DNA of 20,198 nt from a bacterium (lineage in GTDB: Bacteria > Pseudomonadota > Gammaproteobacteria > Berkiellales > Berkiellaceae): the NCBI GenBank assembly GCA_009927065.1, contig RFNU01000182.1:1-20198 (forward strand). The letters are read 5' to 3'. The notes beneath the pieces were generated by a model. It was not told the origin of the DNA. It did no database searches and saw only the letters and a list, made by a program, of their open reading frames with translations. Within the stretch, counting starts at the first letter, position 1; each line of letters opens with the position of its first letter. The translations under genes were made by a program, and so were the position numbers. Shown piece after piece: positions 1-8,613 of this stretch.

Positions 1-73
1 TGGGTGCTGAGGGGTTCGAACCCCCGACCCTCGCCTTGTAAGGGCGATGCTCTACCAGCTGAGCTAAGCACCC
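1..73 (-). tRNA. tRNA-Val(TAC)
   Basis: The minus strand folds into a full cloverleaf. The acceptor stem GGGTGCT pairs with AGCACCC, the D-stem is GCTC/GAGC, the anticodon loop CTTACAA carries TAC, and the T-arm has GGTTCGAACC. The discriminator A is the first base of the window, so whether CCA is encoded cannot be seen. It lies 15 nt downstream of hupB and is probably cotranscribed with it. A tRNA-Val just after hupB is a common gammaproteobacterial arrangement. Confidence 0.96.
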
Positions 74-88
74 GATCCGAATAAATTA

Positions 89-385
89 CTATTCGCTTTT
101 AGATGTCACTCTGTTTTTAAAGCTTTCACCAGCTTTAAATATCGGCGTCACCGAAGCTTCGATTGTTATTTCTTCGCCAGTTTTAGGGTTTCTACCTTTT
201 CTAGCTTGACGAGATTTACTCTCGAATATGCCAAATCCGGCTATTGAAACTTTACTGCCTTGAGCAACATTTTCGCTTACAGTGTCAAAAACTTCATTGA
301 CTACGCTAAGAACTTGGACTTTCGTCATATCAAGTTTACTAGCAATACGGTCAACGATATCAGATTTTGTTATCTTTGTGGACAT
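89..385 (-). CDS. hupB: HU-family nucleoid-associated DNA-binding protein
   Basis: A 98-residue DNABII protein that bends and compacts DNA as a dimer. The start at 385 (MSTKITKSD) is chosen over an upstream in-frame ATG at 418 because it gives the usual HU length and has AAGGA 5 nt upstream. Visible family features are the helical N-terminal dimerisation part, a GFG turn near residues 50-52 and the beta-arm GRNPKTGE at 64-71, which fits HU better than IHF. In most gammaproteobacteria hupB follows lon directly; here an ABC cassette and an MFS gene lie between. It has its own strong promoter (427-456), so it is not dependent on lon. HU rather than a divergent paralogue is supported mainly by position. 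Confidence 0.93.
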   Translation of the reverse strand: MSTKITKSDIVDRIASKLDMTKVQVLSVVNEVFDTVSENVAQGSKVSIAGFGIFESKSRQARKGRNPKTGEEITIEASVTPIFKAGESFKNRVTSKSE

Positions 386-426
386 CACATTCCTTATGTT
401 CACTGAACTCCGCCTCAATGGTGTAA

Positions 427-456
427 TTTATACCAGATGCGTTTATTCCTTGTCAA
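427..456 (-). promoter_or_regulatory. sigma70 promoter of hupB (extended -10)
   Basis: On the minus strand a perfect -35 TTGACA (451-456) is followed by an 18-nt spacer and the -10 TATAAA (427-432), preceded by TGG, which forms an extended -10. Transcription would begin near 420, giving a leader of about 35 nt with AAGGA in front of the ATG at 385. The stretch 457-615 upstream is very AT-rich. It holds an inverted repeat (TGTTTT at 511-516 against AAAACA at 533-538) and a 10-bp palindrome ATTCGCGAAT (554-563), and no gene I can support. Confidence 0.8.
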
Positions 457-615
457 CAACTATTTGCAGATAATTTTAAAAATAGGGATGTTACGCTGCC
501 ATCAATAGAGTGTTTTTTAAAAATAATTATTTAAAACATATAATTAGATTATCATTCGCGAATAAGGTTTTTTCATGACTTTTTTTCAAAACAAACCACT
601 ATTTTTAATACCTTT

Positions 616-1746
616 TTAATAACGGTTTTTTGGGGTCAGCAACTCAATAGCACCAGCGGAGAGCAAAGATAGTATTCCTGTTATGAGAAATAATAGTTGA
701 TTCATATTCGCAAGATCCATAACAGCTGCAACAACAGGAAGACCGAAAATAGCTCCTAAACTCCAAGCTAGAAGAAGGATCTTTGTGACAGAAACCACTT
801 CGTGATCATCCGTTAAATCACAAGTTAATGCGATACTGATTGGATAAATGGCGAAAGATAATCCGCCAACTAAAAAAATAGCGATACTTAAATAAAATTG
901 ATCATGGGCATAAAATAAAAAGAGTGATGGCATAGTGAGCGCTATAAATAAAGTCTTTAAAGTCTGTTGACGGCCAAATAAATCAGCATAGAGTCCTAAA
1001 GGCCATTGAAAAATTGACCCTCCCGCAACTAAAGAAGACATAAGGAGTGATACAGAGTAATTTTCTTTAACAGCATAGTACGGAATAAGGCTTGTATAGC
1101 TCGCTAGAAGAACGCCAGATATGACACATCCCATAAACCCTATTAGCGATTTTTTAAATACTTGCATAATATTTAATTGAGTATGATGTGCGGGATTGAT
1201 CACTATCACTTTATTGTTAGAAACAATAATCGGCAACATACTTGATAAACAAAACCAGGATGCTAGCATAAATAAATTCTTTGGATTGTTAAACTGCAGT
1301 TCTAATAAGAAGGGACTAAAAGTTTGCCCTAGATATAAAACAACCATATAAAACGCAAAATGCTGGCCTCGTTTTTTTAAAGGCGGGATCATTAAAATCC
1401 AGCTTTCAATCACAATATACATAACACCCACTATTACGCCCAACATCAAACGTAAAGCTAATAAGCCGTAATAACTCTCTACCACAAAAAACATCCCCCC
1501 CAATATACCGCCAACCAATGCGCATATAATGAAAGTTTGGGTCAAACCAGCCCAATGAATAAAACGATCTGTATAAAATCCTGTAATAAAAAACCCGCAA
1601 AAGCCGATAGAGTTCATTAAACTGACAGCTAATTGTGAATAGTTATTTTCAGCTAACATAACGTTTAAATAAAGATTGATGGATTGAGAGCCTAATACAT
1701 ATAAAAACAAGCTCAACAGCGGAGTGATTAGTCGTTTCACAGTCAT
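616..1746 (-). CDS. MFS transporter, YcaD-like
   Basis: A 376-residue integral membrane protein with about 12 hydrophobic segments, the size of a compact major facilitator. The N-terminal half shows the MFS loop 2-3 signature region (FYTDRFIHWAG, near residues 57-67) and an arginine-led helix RLMLGVIVGVMYIVIESW typical of the YcaD group. The second half has the related loop GLYADLFGRQQTL. It would act in the inner membrane as a secondary transporter; the substrate cannot be read from sequence. The ribosome-binding site is weak (AAAAGA touching the ATG). A plausible promoter lies just upstream (1769-1797), so it may be transcribed apart from the ABC genes. It separates that cassette from hupB. 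Confidence 0.85.
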   Translation of the reverse strand: MTVKRLITPLLSLFLYVLGSQSINLYLNVMLAENNYSQLAVSLMNSIGFCGFFITGFYTDRFIHWAGLTQTFIICALVGGILGGMFFVVESYYGLLALRLMLGVIVGVMYIVIESWILMIPPLKKRGQHFAFYMVVLYLGQTFSPFLLELQFNNPKNLFMLASWFCLSSMLPIIVSNNKVIVINPAHHTQLNIMQVFKKSLIGFMGCVISGVLLASYTSLIPYYAVKENYSVSLLMSSLVAGGSIFQWPLGLYADLFGRQQTLKTLFIALTMPSLFLFYAHDQFYLSIAIFLVGGLSFAIYPISIALTCDLTDDHEVVSVTKILLLAWSLGAIFGLPVVAAVMDLANMNQLLFLITGILSLLSAGAIELLTPKNRY

Positions 1747-1768
1747 TCTTTTAATGGTGGTTCATCAA

Positions 1769-1797
1769 TGTATAGTCGAGTTTGTTTCACTTGTCAT
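1769..1797 (-). promoter_or_regulatory. candidate promoter for the MFS gene
   Basis: On the minus strand ATGACA (1792-1797, one mismatch to the -35 consensus), a 17-nt spacer and TATACA (1769-1774) lie in the 68-bp gap behind the permease gene. The predicted start is about 15 nt before the ATG at 1746. Based on motif match only. Confidence 0.4.
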
Positions 1798-1814
1798 GAG
1801 CAGTAGATTCTAAG

Positions 1815-2660
1815 TCATATTCTTTGATTGAGTTTTTTTATTGATATAACAGCAAGAACCGTTATTCCTGTAAACAGTTTTAAATCAGAAGGTTCTAGGC
1901 CTATAGACAAGACCAAGCCTTGTAACTGTTGGTACAATAACGATCCTAAGAGCGGTGCGCTCAGTTGTCGAAACATTGATTGAGTGCCTAAAACCACTTC
2001 TCCGATCATTAACGCGGCTAAAGCATGGATCACGATACCCACACCAATACTAATATCCATATATTGATTAAGCTGCACTGTCAAAGCGCCCGCTAATCCA
2101 GCTAAAGCAGAACCTAAGAATAATCCTAATTGTGTGTAAGAAGAGACACAAATCCCTTGTTTTTTTGCAAAATCAGCATTCAGCCCAACAGCTCTTAGAC
2201 TTAAACCTAATTCTGTTTTGAGGAACCAAGTAAAAGGAATTTGAATAGCAAGAATGATTCCTGTTAACACCATAATATTATTGATACAGTCAAGATCACT
2301 AAAGATCGTGACTGTATCAAACAACGCGATGTTGGGCTTTGCCATAATCCGTAGGTTAAGACTATATGTCATCGTACTTAAAATAATACCCGCTAATAAA
2401 GTATTCACTCCTAGCCTTAAATACACAAGGCTAGTGGCAATACCTAACAAACCAGATCCTACAAGAGCAATCAGCAAAGCAAAGACAGGAGAAATCCCAT
2501 AACTTAAAGCTGTCGCACATAAAGCGCCTCCTAACGGATAAGATCCTTCTGCAGTTAAATCAGGAAAGTTTAATAAGCGAAAAGGAATCATGATTCCATA
2601 AGCAAGAATACTTAATATTAAACCTTGTAAAATCCCTGTTAAAAAAAGATCAACTGTCAT
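1815..2660 (-). CDS. ABC transporter permease (branched-chain/TrpY-like type)
   Basis: A membrane permease of 281 residues with roughly eight hydrophobic helices, rich in Gly/Ala/Leu and resembling the BPD_transp_2 class used by branched-chain amino acid and TrpXYZ-type importers. The N-terminal segment with PFRLLNFPDLTAEGSY and the later loop LRAVGLNADFAKKQGI match this class as I know it. The ATG at 2660 is preferred over the one at 2666 because AAGGA lies 5 nt before it and overlaps the first ATG. It overlaps the end of the ATPase gene, indicating translational coupling. The substrate is not determined; relatives import aromatic amino acids or similar small molecules. Confidence 0.87.
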   Translation of the reverse strand: MTVDLFLTGILQGLILSILAYGIMIPFRLLNFPDLTAEGSYPLGGALCATALSYGISPVFALLIALVGSGLLGIATSLVYLRLGVNTLLAGIILSTMTYSLNLRIMAKPNIALFDTVTIFSDLDCINNIMVLTGIILAIQIPFTWFLKTELGLSLRAVGLNADFAKKQGICVSSYTQLGLFLGSALAGLAGALTVQLNQYMDISIGVGIVIHALAALMIGEVVLGTQSMFRQLSAPLLGSLLYQQLQGLVLSIGLEPSDLKLFTGITVLAVISIKKLNQRI

Positions 2661-3420
2661 GTGCATCCTTTGATATTAATCCAATATCTTCATATTGATG
2701 GAACAAGTCTAATAGCTCTGTAATTGTCATTGTTGCTTTCTTTTCGCCGGTCACATCTAAAACTATTTGACCTTTGTGTAGCATAATTAAGCGATTTCCA
2801 TAACGAATAGCATCATCCAGTTTATGGGTAATCATGAGCGTTGTGAGACCTCGTTTTTTAATAGCATTTGCTGTATAGTCCATTAAAATTCGCTGCATCT
2901 TTGGATCAAGAGCGGAAGTATGCTCGTCTAATAATAACAATTTCGCTTGTGAGTTGATGCTCATTATCGTAGCGATCATTTGCCTTTGTCCACCAGATAA
3001 ATGCTGCAATCGGTAATGAATAAATTGCTCTAACCCTATGTCGATTTCTTTTAATTCGTTAAGAATTTGATCTTGATATTTATCATAACAGGAAAAAGTT
3101 TTTCTATAGCCGCGTAACCGACTTAACACCATGTTTTCTAAAAGTGTCATTTCAGGAACGGTGCCTTTGTTCACATCTTGAACAACTTGCGCTATCAAAT
3201 GAGAACGATCTTTTTTTGTCATGTCATAACGGTTGATCATAATTCTTCCTCCATCAAGAGGATAATCACCCACTATTGTTTTGAGTAATGTTGATTTTCC
3301 AGAACCATTAGCACCAATAATCACACAAAAATCATGCTCAAGCAGTTTCAAATTAATATTCTTTAAAACTGGTTCAAACGCACCGTAAAAAGTTTTTTTT
3401 ATATTCTCTAAGATCAGCAT
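2650..3420 (-). CDS. ABC transporter ATP-binding protein
   Basis: A 256-residue nucleotide-binding subunit. All ABC motifs are present in order: Walker A GANGSGKST (residues 36-44), Q-loop glutamine in VVQD (79-82), signature LSGGQRQ (141-147), Walker B LLLLDEH (161-167) with catalytic Glu166, and the switch His199 in MITHK. It would power the adjacent permease from the cytoplasmic side. The gene starts 2 nt after the substrate-binding gene stops, with GAGG 8 nt upstream, and its end overlaps the permease start, so the three genes form one translationally linked unit. Family membership is certain; substrate specificity is not. Confidence 0.94.
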   Translation of the reverse strand: MLILENIKKTFYGAFEPVLKNINLKLLEHDFCVIIGANGSGKSTLLKTIVGDYPLDGGRIMINRYDMTKKDRSHLIAQVVQDVNKGTVPEMTLLENMVLSRLRGYRKTFSCYDKYQDQILNELKEIDIGLEQFIHYRLQHLSGGQRQMIATIMSINSQAKLLLLDEHTSALDPKMQRILMDYTANAIKKRGLTTLMITHKLDDAIRYGNRLIMLHKGQIVLDVTGEKKATMTITELLDLFHQYEDIGLISKDAHDS

Positions 3421-3422
3421 CG

Positions 3423-4412
3423 TTATGACCTCAAGATAGTCAAAGCATAAGGCAGATCTTTTGGGATTTCTATTCCAAAATCATGTGCTTGCTTTTCACT
3501 GACATAAGCATCATGATCTTGAATCTCTGGATAAATTGGATCTAACATTTCTACAGGGTTTCCATTCAATATGGCGGCAACCAATGTACCTGTCTTTTCA
3601 CCAATCCGTGCATAATTGACCCCATAACTTGCAAGGACAAGATGATTTTTAACAGCCTCTTCATCAAGATTAAAAACCGGAATCCCCATTTTACGTGCTT
3701 CAATCGCAATAATAGGTAAGCTTGGCTGAATCGGTCCACTTGAACCGACGTAAAGAAAATCCACTTTATCTTTGAAGAGCTGTATACGCAGAGGTATATC
3801 TCTTTGCTGATCTACAGGGATAGAAATAACCTGCATCTGATATTTTTTTGCCGCCTCAGTCATCATATCCACCAGCGCTCGATCGTTACTTTCAGCTGTA
3901 GCATAAAATAATCCTATTCTATGAGCTTTTGGTAATAATGCTTTAGCAAAACTAAGAAGGGCTGATAAATCTTGCCGATCGGAGCTTCCCGTTATATTCT
4001 TTTCCGGTTTATGAGTATTTTTCAATAAACCTGCGTCAACAGGATCTGTTATTGCTGAAAAAATAACTGGTCTATCTTTGATACTGTTTTTTACATACTG
4101 AGCTATAGGCGTTGTTAATGCGACAACAACTTGAGGATGATAGCTTTTCAATTTTTGTACCATTTGTGGAATGAGAGCAGTGTCAAAGCCAACATCGACA
4201 ATCTGATACTGAATCGTTTTACCTTCAATAAAGCCTTCTTTTTGCAATTGATTTTTCATTCCAACAATTATTGCATTTAACGATGAATGCTGCCCGTAAT
4301 TCGCAACAGCGACAATAGGGATAGAATCATTTTGTTTTGAAGAAATCTTCATGAAATAAAGCAACCCCACACTCAGCATTGCGATGAACGAGGTTGTTAC
4401 AATGATCCGCAT
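3423..4412 (-). CDS. ABC transporter substrate-binding protein (PF04392 / TrpX-like)
   Basis: A 329-residue periplasmic-type binding protein. Residues 4-21 form a hydrophobic N-terminal segment acting as signal or membrane anchor; there is no cysteine in it, so it is not an obvious lipoprotein. The rest matches the ABC_sub_bind family: an early IVAVANYGQHSSLN segment, then VVVALTTPIAQYV, VIFSAITDPVDAGL and YVGSSGPIQPSLP on the ligand lobes. Characterised relatives include the TrpXYZ systems. The ATG lies 4 nt after the lon stop codon, and any Shine-Dalgarno would have to sit inside the end of lon, which suggests expression coupled to lon. The ligand is unknown. Confidence 0.9.
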   Translation of the reverse strand: MRIIVTTSFIAMLSVGLLYFMKISSKQNDSIPIVAVANYGQHSSLNAIIVGMKNQLQKEGFIEGKTIQYQIVDVGFDTALIPQMVQKLKSYHPQVVVALTTPIAQYVKNSIKDRPVIFSAITDPVDAGLLKNTHKPEKNITGSSDRQDLSALLSFAKALLPKAHRIGLFYATAESNDRALVDMMTEAAKKYQMQVISIPVDQQRDIPLRIQLFKDKVDFLYVGSSGPIQPSLPIIAIEARKMGIPVFNLDEEAVKNHLVLASYGVNYARIGEKTGTLVAAILNGNPVEMLDPIYPEIQDHDAYVSEKQAHDFGIEIPKDLPYALTILRS

Positions 4413-4416
4413 TTCT

Positions 4417-6762
4417 TTATACTGCCTGATTAAATGAAACTAATGCTAATTCAAAGACTTCATCTATTGAACGAACAGGATGAATTTGCAGATTTTCAAG
4501 AATATTATTAGGAATTTCTTTTAAGTCCCTTTGATTATCGTGAGGGATAATCACTAATTTAATATTACTTCTTTTAGCTGCTATCAATTTTTCTTTCAAT
4601 CCACCTATCGGTAAAACATCGCCTCTTAACGTAATTTCCCCTGTCATTGCCACATCAGATCGAACAAATTTTTTCATGATTGTTGACAATAAGGCAGTAC
4701 ACATTGTGATTCCAGCACTAGGCCCATCTTTTGGCGTAGCACCTTCAGGAACATGGACGTGAATATCATGTTCATCAAAAAAAGAAGCTGGTATTCCAAT
4801 CGATGCGGATCGAGAACGAACAACCGATAACGCAGCTTGTATTGACTCTTGCATAACATCACCCAATTTACCTGTCAGTGTCACTTTCCCCTTACCTGGC
4901 ATTGATATTGCTTCAATACTAAGCATTTCACCCCCAGATTGAGTCCACGCCAAGCCATGAACAAGTCCAACTCGATCCTGAGCTTCGTTATGATAATGAC
5001 GATAACGCAATACGCCAAGATAATCTTCTAAGGAATCTGGAGTGATAACAGTTTTCTTTTTATGATTTTTATTAGCAGCGTCAAGTAAATGATTTTTTAC
5101 AGTCTTACGACAAATTTTAGCTAATTCGCGTTCTAAATTACGCACGCCTGCTTCCAAAGTATAGTGGCGAATAATAAATAAAATTGATGCATCATCAATG
5201 ATGATCTCATTTTTCTTGAGGCCTGCAGCTTCGATTTCTTTAGGTAATAAATAATCTTTAGCAATCCAAAGCTTTTCATCCTCTGTATACCCTGGCAACC
5301 TAATGACCTCCATTCGATCAAGTAAAGGCGCTGGAATATTCATTGAGTTTGCAGTAGCAATAAACATCACATCTGATAAATCAAAATCTATATCTAAATA
5401 ATGATCGTTAAAGTTTTGATTTTGCTCTGGATCTAAGACTTCCAATAAAGCTGCAGCTGGATCACCTCTAAAATCACTCGACATTTTATCTATTTCATCA
5501 AGTAAAATAAGCGGGTTCATGACTCCTGCTTTAGTGATTTTATGGACTATCTTTCCCGGCATAGCTCCAATATAAGTTCTACGATGACCTCGAATTTCAG
5601 CCTCATCTCTAACGCCACCAAGAGCTATTCGTACATATTTACGATTAATTGCTTGTGCGATAGACTTGCCCAGAGATGTTTTACCAACACCAGGTGGTCC
5701 AACAAAACATAAAATTGGACCTTTAATTTTTTTTACTCGTTTTTGTACAGCTAAATATTCAGCAATACGATCTTTAACCGGCTCAAGTCCAAAATGTTTT
5801 TTATCAAGTTCCTTAACTGCTTTCATCAGATCAAATTTTTCATTTGTTCTTTTGCCCCAAGGCAAACTTAATAAACTATCGATATAATTTCTTGATACTG
5901 TCGCTTCTGCAGACATAGGAGGCATCATCTTTAAACGATTGAGTTCAGTTGTTGCTTTTTCTTTCGCTTCTTTAGACATCTCAGAGGAAAGAACTTTGTT
6001 TTTTAATTCTTCAATTTCATTAGACTGATACCCAAGCTCCTCATGAATAGCTTTTATTTGTTCATTAAGATAATATTCTCGTTGTGTTTTTTCCATTTGC
6101 TTTTTAACTTTAACGCGAATACGCTGCTCAACTTGCAGAAGATCTATCTCTGCTTCAATAATCGCCATCAAACGCTCTATGCGCAATTTAATCGAATTGA
6201 GTTCAAGTAAAAATTGCTTTTCTTCAGTTTTAATCGGCAAATGCGCTGCAATTAAATTAGTAATTTGCTCAGGATTTGTATAAGTTTGAATGCGAGAGAG
6301 GGTCTCTTGAGATATCTTTTTATTTAATTTCACATAAATATCAAATTGATTGACGAGTGAACGAATTAAAACTTCTTGTTCACGTTCAGAGATCATTTCA
6401 ATCTCGCACTGAGAAAAGATTGCTTGTAAGTAGGAGTGTGAATCCTCAACCCATTTTTCAATTCTTATACGCTCAGCGGCTTCAACAACAATCTTAACAG
6501 TATTATCAGGTAACTTTAAATATTGCAGAATTTTTGCTATGACACCTACTTTGTTGAGACCGTCACAGGGAGGATCATTTTCTAAAGAATTTTTTTGTGC
6601 TACTAGTAATATCTTTTTTTCAATTGTGATATTTGCAGCATCAACAGCTTCCATTGATTTTAAGCGTCCAACAAAAAGAGGGACCACCATCGTTGGAAAC
6701 AGTACAATATCTCTCATGGGTAGCACTGGAATACACTCTAACCCACTATAATTTTGATCCAT
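4417..6762 (-). CDS. lon: ATP-dependent protease Lon
   Basis: A 781-residue Lon of normal length (E. coli has 784). The N-terminal substrate-binding domain covers about residues 10-200, followed by a coiled region. The AAA+ module has Walker A GPPGVGKT (355-362) and Walker B ILLDEID (419-425). The C-terminal protease domain has the catalytic dyad Ser682 (in GPSAG) and Lys723 (in GGLKEK). It forms cytoplasmic hexamers that degrade misfolded and regulatory proteins. GGAG lies 8 nt before the ATG. The 326-bp gap behind clpX implies its own promoter, but I see no convincing sigma32 site. Downstream, an ABC cassette replaces the usual hupB neighbour. Confidence 0.98.
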   Translation of the reverse strand: MDQNYSGLECIPVLPMRDIVLFPTMVVPLFVGRLKSMEAVDAANITIEKKILLVAQKNSLENDPPCDGLNKVGVIAKILQYLKLPDNTVKIVVEAAERIRIEKWVEDSHSYLQAIFSQCEIEMISEREQEVLIRSLVNQFDIYVKLNKKISQETLSRIQTYTNPEQITNLIAAHLPIKTEEKQFLLELNSIKLRIERLMAIIEAEIDLLQVEQRIRVKVKKQMEKTQREYYLNEQIKAIHEELGYQSNEIEELKNKVLSSEMSKEAKEKATTELNRLKMMPPMSAEATVSRNYIDSLLSLPWGKRTNEKFDLMKAVKELDKKHFGLEPVKDRIAEYLAVQKRVKKIKGPILCFVGPPGVGKTSLGKSIAQAINRKYVRIALGGVRDEAEIRGHRRTYIGAMPGKIVHKITKAGVMNPLILLDEIDKMSSDFRGDPAAALLEVLDPEQNQNFNDHYLDIDFDLSDVMFIATANSMNIPAPLLDRMEVIRLPGYTEDEKLWIAKDYLLPKEIEAAGLKKNEIIIDDASILFIIRHYTLEAGVRNLERELAKICRKTVKNHLLDAANKNHKKKTVITPDSLEDYLGVLRYRHYHNEAQDRVGLVHGLAWTQSGGEMLSIEAISMPGKGKVTLTGKLGDVMQESIQAALSVVRSRSASIGIPASFFDEHDIHVHVPEGATPKDGPSAGITMCTALLSTIMKKFVRSDVAMTGEITLRGDVLPIGGLKEKLIAAKRSNIKLVIIPHDNQRDLKEIPNNILENLQIHPVRSIDEVFELALVSFNQAV

Positions 6763-7088
6763 TTGATTAGCTCCAAAACAATCACTGATCAGTACTTACA
6801 AAAACAAAACAACTCTTTTTTTATAAAGGAATTAAGTTGAGGTGAATTATCAACATTGATCATTCTCCATTTATCTGAGCTTATAGTTCTTCTATAAATA
6901 CATTTTTATCACAAACACGCGCCGCTTACATCCGATGTTAGAAAGTTTGCAACATCTGCTTGAAACTTTATGCCCAAGTACAGCATCGATAAAATCACGC
7001 TTCGCAGACATTCTCCCACTACAACAAGAAACAGTCAAACACAGCCTGGCTATAAAGACTATGTTTGAGTTTATGTTTCATGATCTGA
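6763..7088. other. clpX-lon intergenic region with a hairpin
   Basis: 326 bp without a supportable gene. A stem-loop lies at 7036-7067: CAAACACAG pairs with CTATGTTTG with one G-U, and an inner AGCC/GGCT helix adds to it. No U-tract follows on either strand, so it may be an RNA-processing or stability element after clpX rather than a classical terminator. A 10-bp palindrome ACTGATCAGT (6784-6793) lies about 20 nt in front of the lon ATG, near its ribosome-binding site. The plus-strand reading frame through here has no Shine-Dalgarno and runs into clpX. Confidence 0.45.
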
Positions 7089-8342
7089 TTAAGATCCCGT
7101 TTTTTCTTTCTGAGGTAATTGATCGAAAATAACAGTTGGCTGTCCTTCTGCAACATTAGATTTATCGACCATCACTTTCTCAACGCCAGTCAAACTGGGG
7201 ATTTCATACATCGTATCAAGTAAAATACGTTCCATAATAGTTCTTAACCCTCTAGCGCCTGTTTTGCGTTTTAATGCCAACTCAGCAATAGATTCTAACC
7301 CTTCTGGGGTAAATTCTAATACAACATTATCCATTTCAAATAACTTTTGAAATTGTTTTACAAGAGAGTTTTTTGGCGCATGCAGCACTTTAATCATACT
7401 CGCTTTGTCAAGATCGCTCACAAACGTAACAATCGGTAGACGCCCAATAAGTTCGGGAATAATACCAAATTTTACTAAATCATCAGGTTCTGCACTGGAA
7501 ATATAAACTTTTTTATCTTGAGTTTTAACTTCTGCTTGAAATCCAATACCTGACTTATCAAGGCGGTGCTGAATAATTTTTTCTAAACCTTCAAAAGCTC
7601 CGCCACAAATGAAAAGAATATTGGTTGTATCGACTTGTAAAAATTCTTGTTGGGGATGTTTTCTTCCGCCTTGAGGTGGGACTGATGCTACTGTACCTTC
7701 GATTATTTTTAAAAGGGCCTGCTGCACACCTTCACCTGAAACATCTCGTGTAATTGATGGATTTTCAGATTTACGTGAAATTTTATCAATTTCATCGATG
7801 TAAACAATCCCTTTTTGCGCGAGCTCAACATTGTAATCACATTTTTGCAATAACTTTTGAATAACATTTTCAACATCATCCCCAACATACCCAGCTTCAG
7901 TGAGTGTAGTTGCATCTGCTATAGCAAAAGGAACTTTTAACATATCGGCTAAACTTTCAGCAAGCAATGTCTTACCGCAACCTGTAGGTCCTATCAAAAG
8001 CACATTAGATTTTGCAATTTTAACATCTGGTTTTTTCTTTGAATGCTGCTGATGCTCTATTCTTTTATAGTGATTATACACCGCTACTGCCAAAACTTTT
8101 TTAGCACTTTCTTGACCGATAATATGCTCATCTAAATACGCTTTGATCTCCGCAGGCTTTGCTAAATCAAAACTATCATTTTTTGCTGTTGTTGTTTCTG
8201 TGGACTCAATAATATCTGCACAAGCATCAATACATTCATCGCAAATAAAAACATTAGGCTGTCCTTGAATAAGTTTTCTAACTTCATGCTCACTTTTACC
8301 GCAAAAACAGCAGAATAAATTTTTATCATCTTTACTAGCCAT
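7089..8342 (-). CDS. clpX: ClpX, ATP-dependent unfoldase of ClpXP
   Basis: A 417-residue AAA+ unfoldase. The N-terminal zinc-binding domain has Cys11, Cys14, Cys34 and Cys37. Walker A is GPTGCGKT (119-126), the pore loop GYVG (152-155) and Walker B VYIDEID (181-187). The ClpP-docking IGF loop is at 267-269, so it should bind the ClpP encoded upstream. GAGG lies 10 nt before the ATG. A -10-like TATACT at 8382-8387 without a good -35 is the only promoter hint in the 271-bp upstream gap. In most gammaproteobacteria clpX follows clpP directly; here two unrelated genes separate them, so the two subunits are probably transcribed independently. Confidence 0.98.
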   Translation of the reverse strand: MASKDDKNLFCCFCGKSEHEVRKLIQGQPNVFICDECIDACADIIESTETTTAKNDSFDLAKPAEIKAYLDEHIIGQESAKKVLAVAVYNHYKRIEHQQHSKKKPDVKIAKSNVLLIGPTGCGKTLLAESLADMLKVPFAIADATTLTEAGYVGDDVENVIQKLLQKCDYNVELAQKGIVYIDEIDKISRKSENPSITRDVSGEGVQQALLKIIEGTVASVPPQGGRKHPQQEFLQVDTTNILFICGGAFEGLEKIIQHRLDKSGIGFQAEVKTQDKKVYISSAEPDDLVKFGIIPELIGRLPIVTFVSDLDKASMIKVLHAPKNSLVKQFQKLFEMDNVVLEFTPEGLESIAELALKRKTGARGLRTIMERILLDTMYEIPSLTGVEKVMVDKSNVAEGQPTVIFDQLPQKEKTGS

Positions 8343-8613
8343 ACTGACATAACCTCGTTTTTATCATAAGTAAGAAAACATAGTATAAAACCAATCGATC
8401 AATGTTATTGTCTTGCGCGAAATGGTTTTTTAGTCATTTTATCGTTTGAACCAGCTTAAGGCTAGTCTTTCCGTCAGTCTATCACAAAATAATCGGGGTA
8501 TCTCTTTGTTTTCTTATAAAACTTTATATTTAATCATTGCTAACTATAGTCAGTAGACCCTCAAGTTGTTTACAAAAAATTTTCGTTCTATCAACAGCTA
8601 TGGATTATTCATG

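Noticed and set aside
551..575. Palindrome ATTCGCGAAT followed by TTTTTT as a terminator
   Set aside because: The palindrome leaves no proper loop and the T-run faces the plus strand, where no gene ends.
6959..6990. Heat-shock sigma32-like CTTGAAA upstream of lon
   Set aside because: It is on the plus strand, pointing away from lon, and lacks a CCCCAT-type -10.
6935..7132. Plus-strand 65-aa ORF between lon and clpX
   Set aside because: No Shine-Dalgarno, overlaps the clpX 3' end, low-complexity translation without family features.
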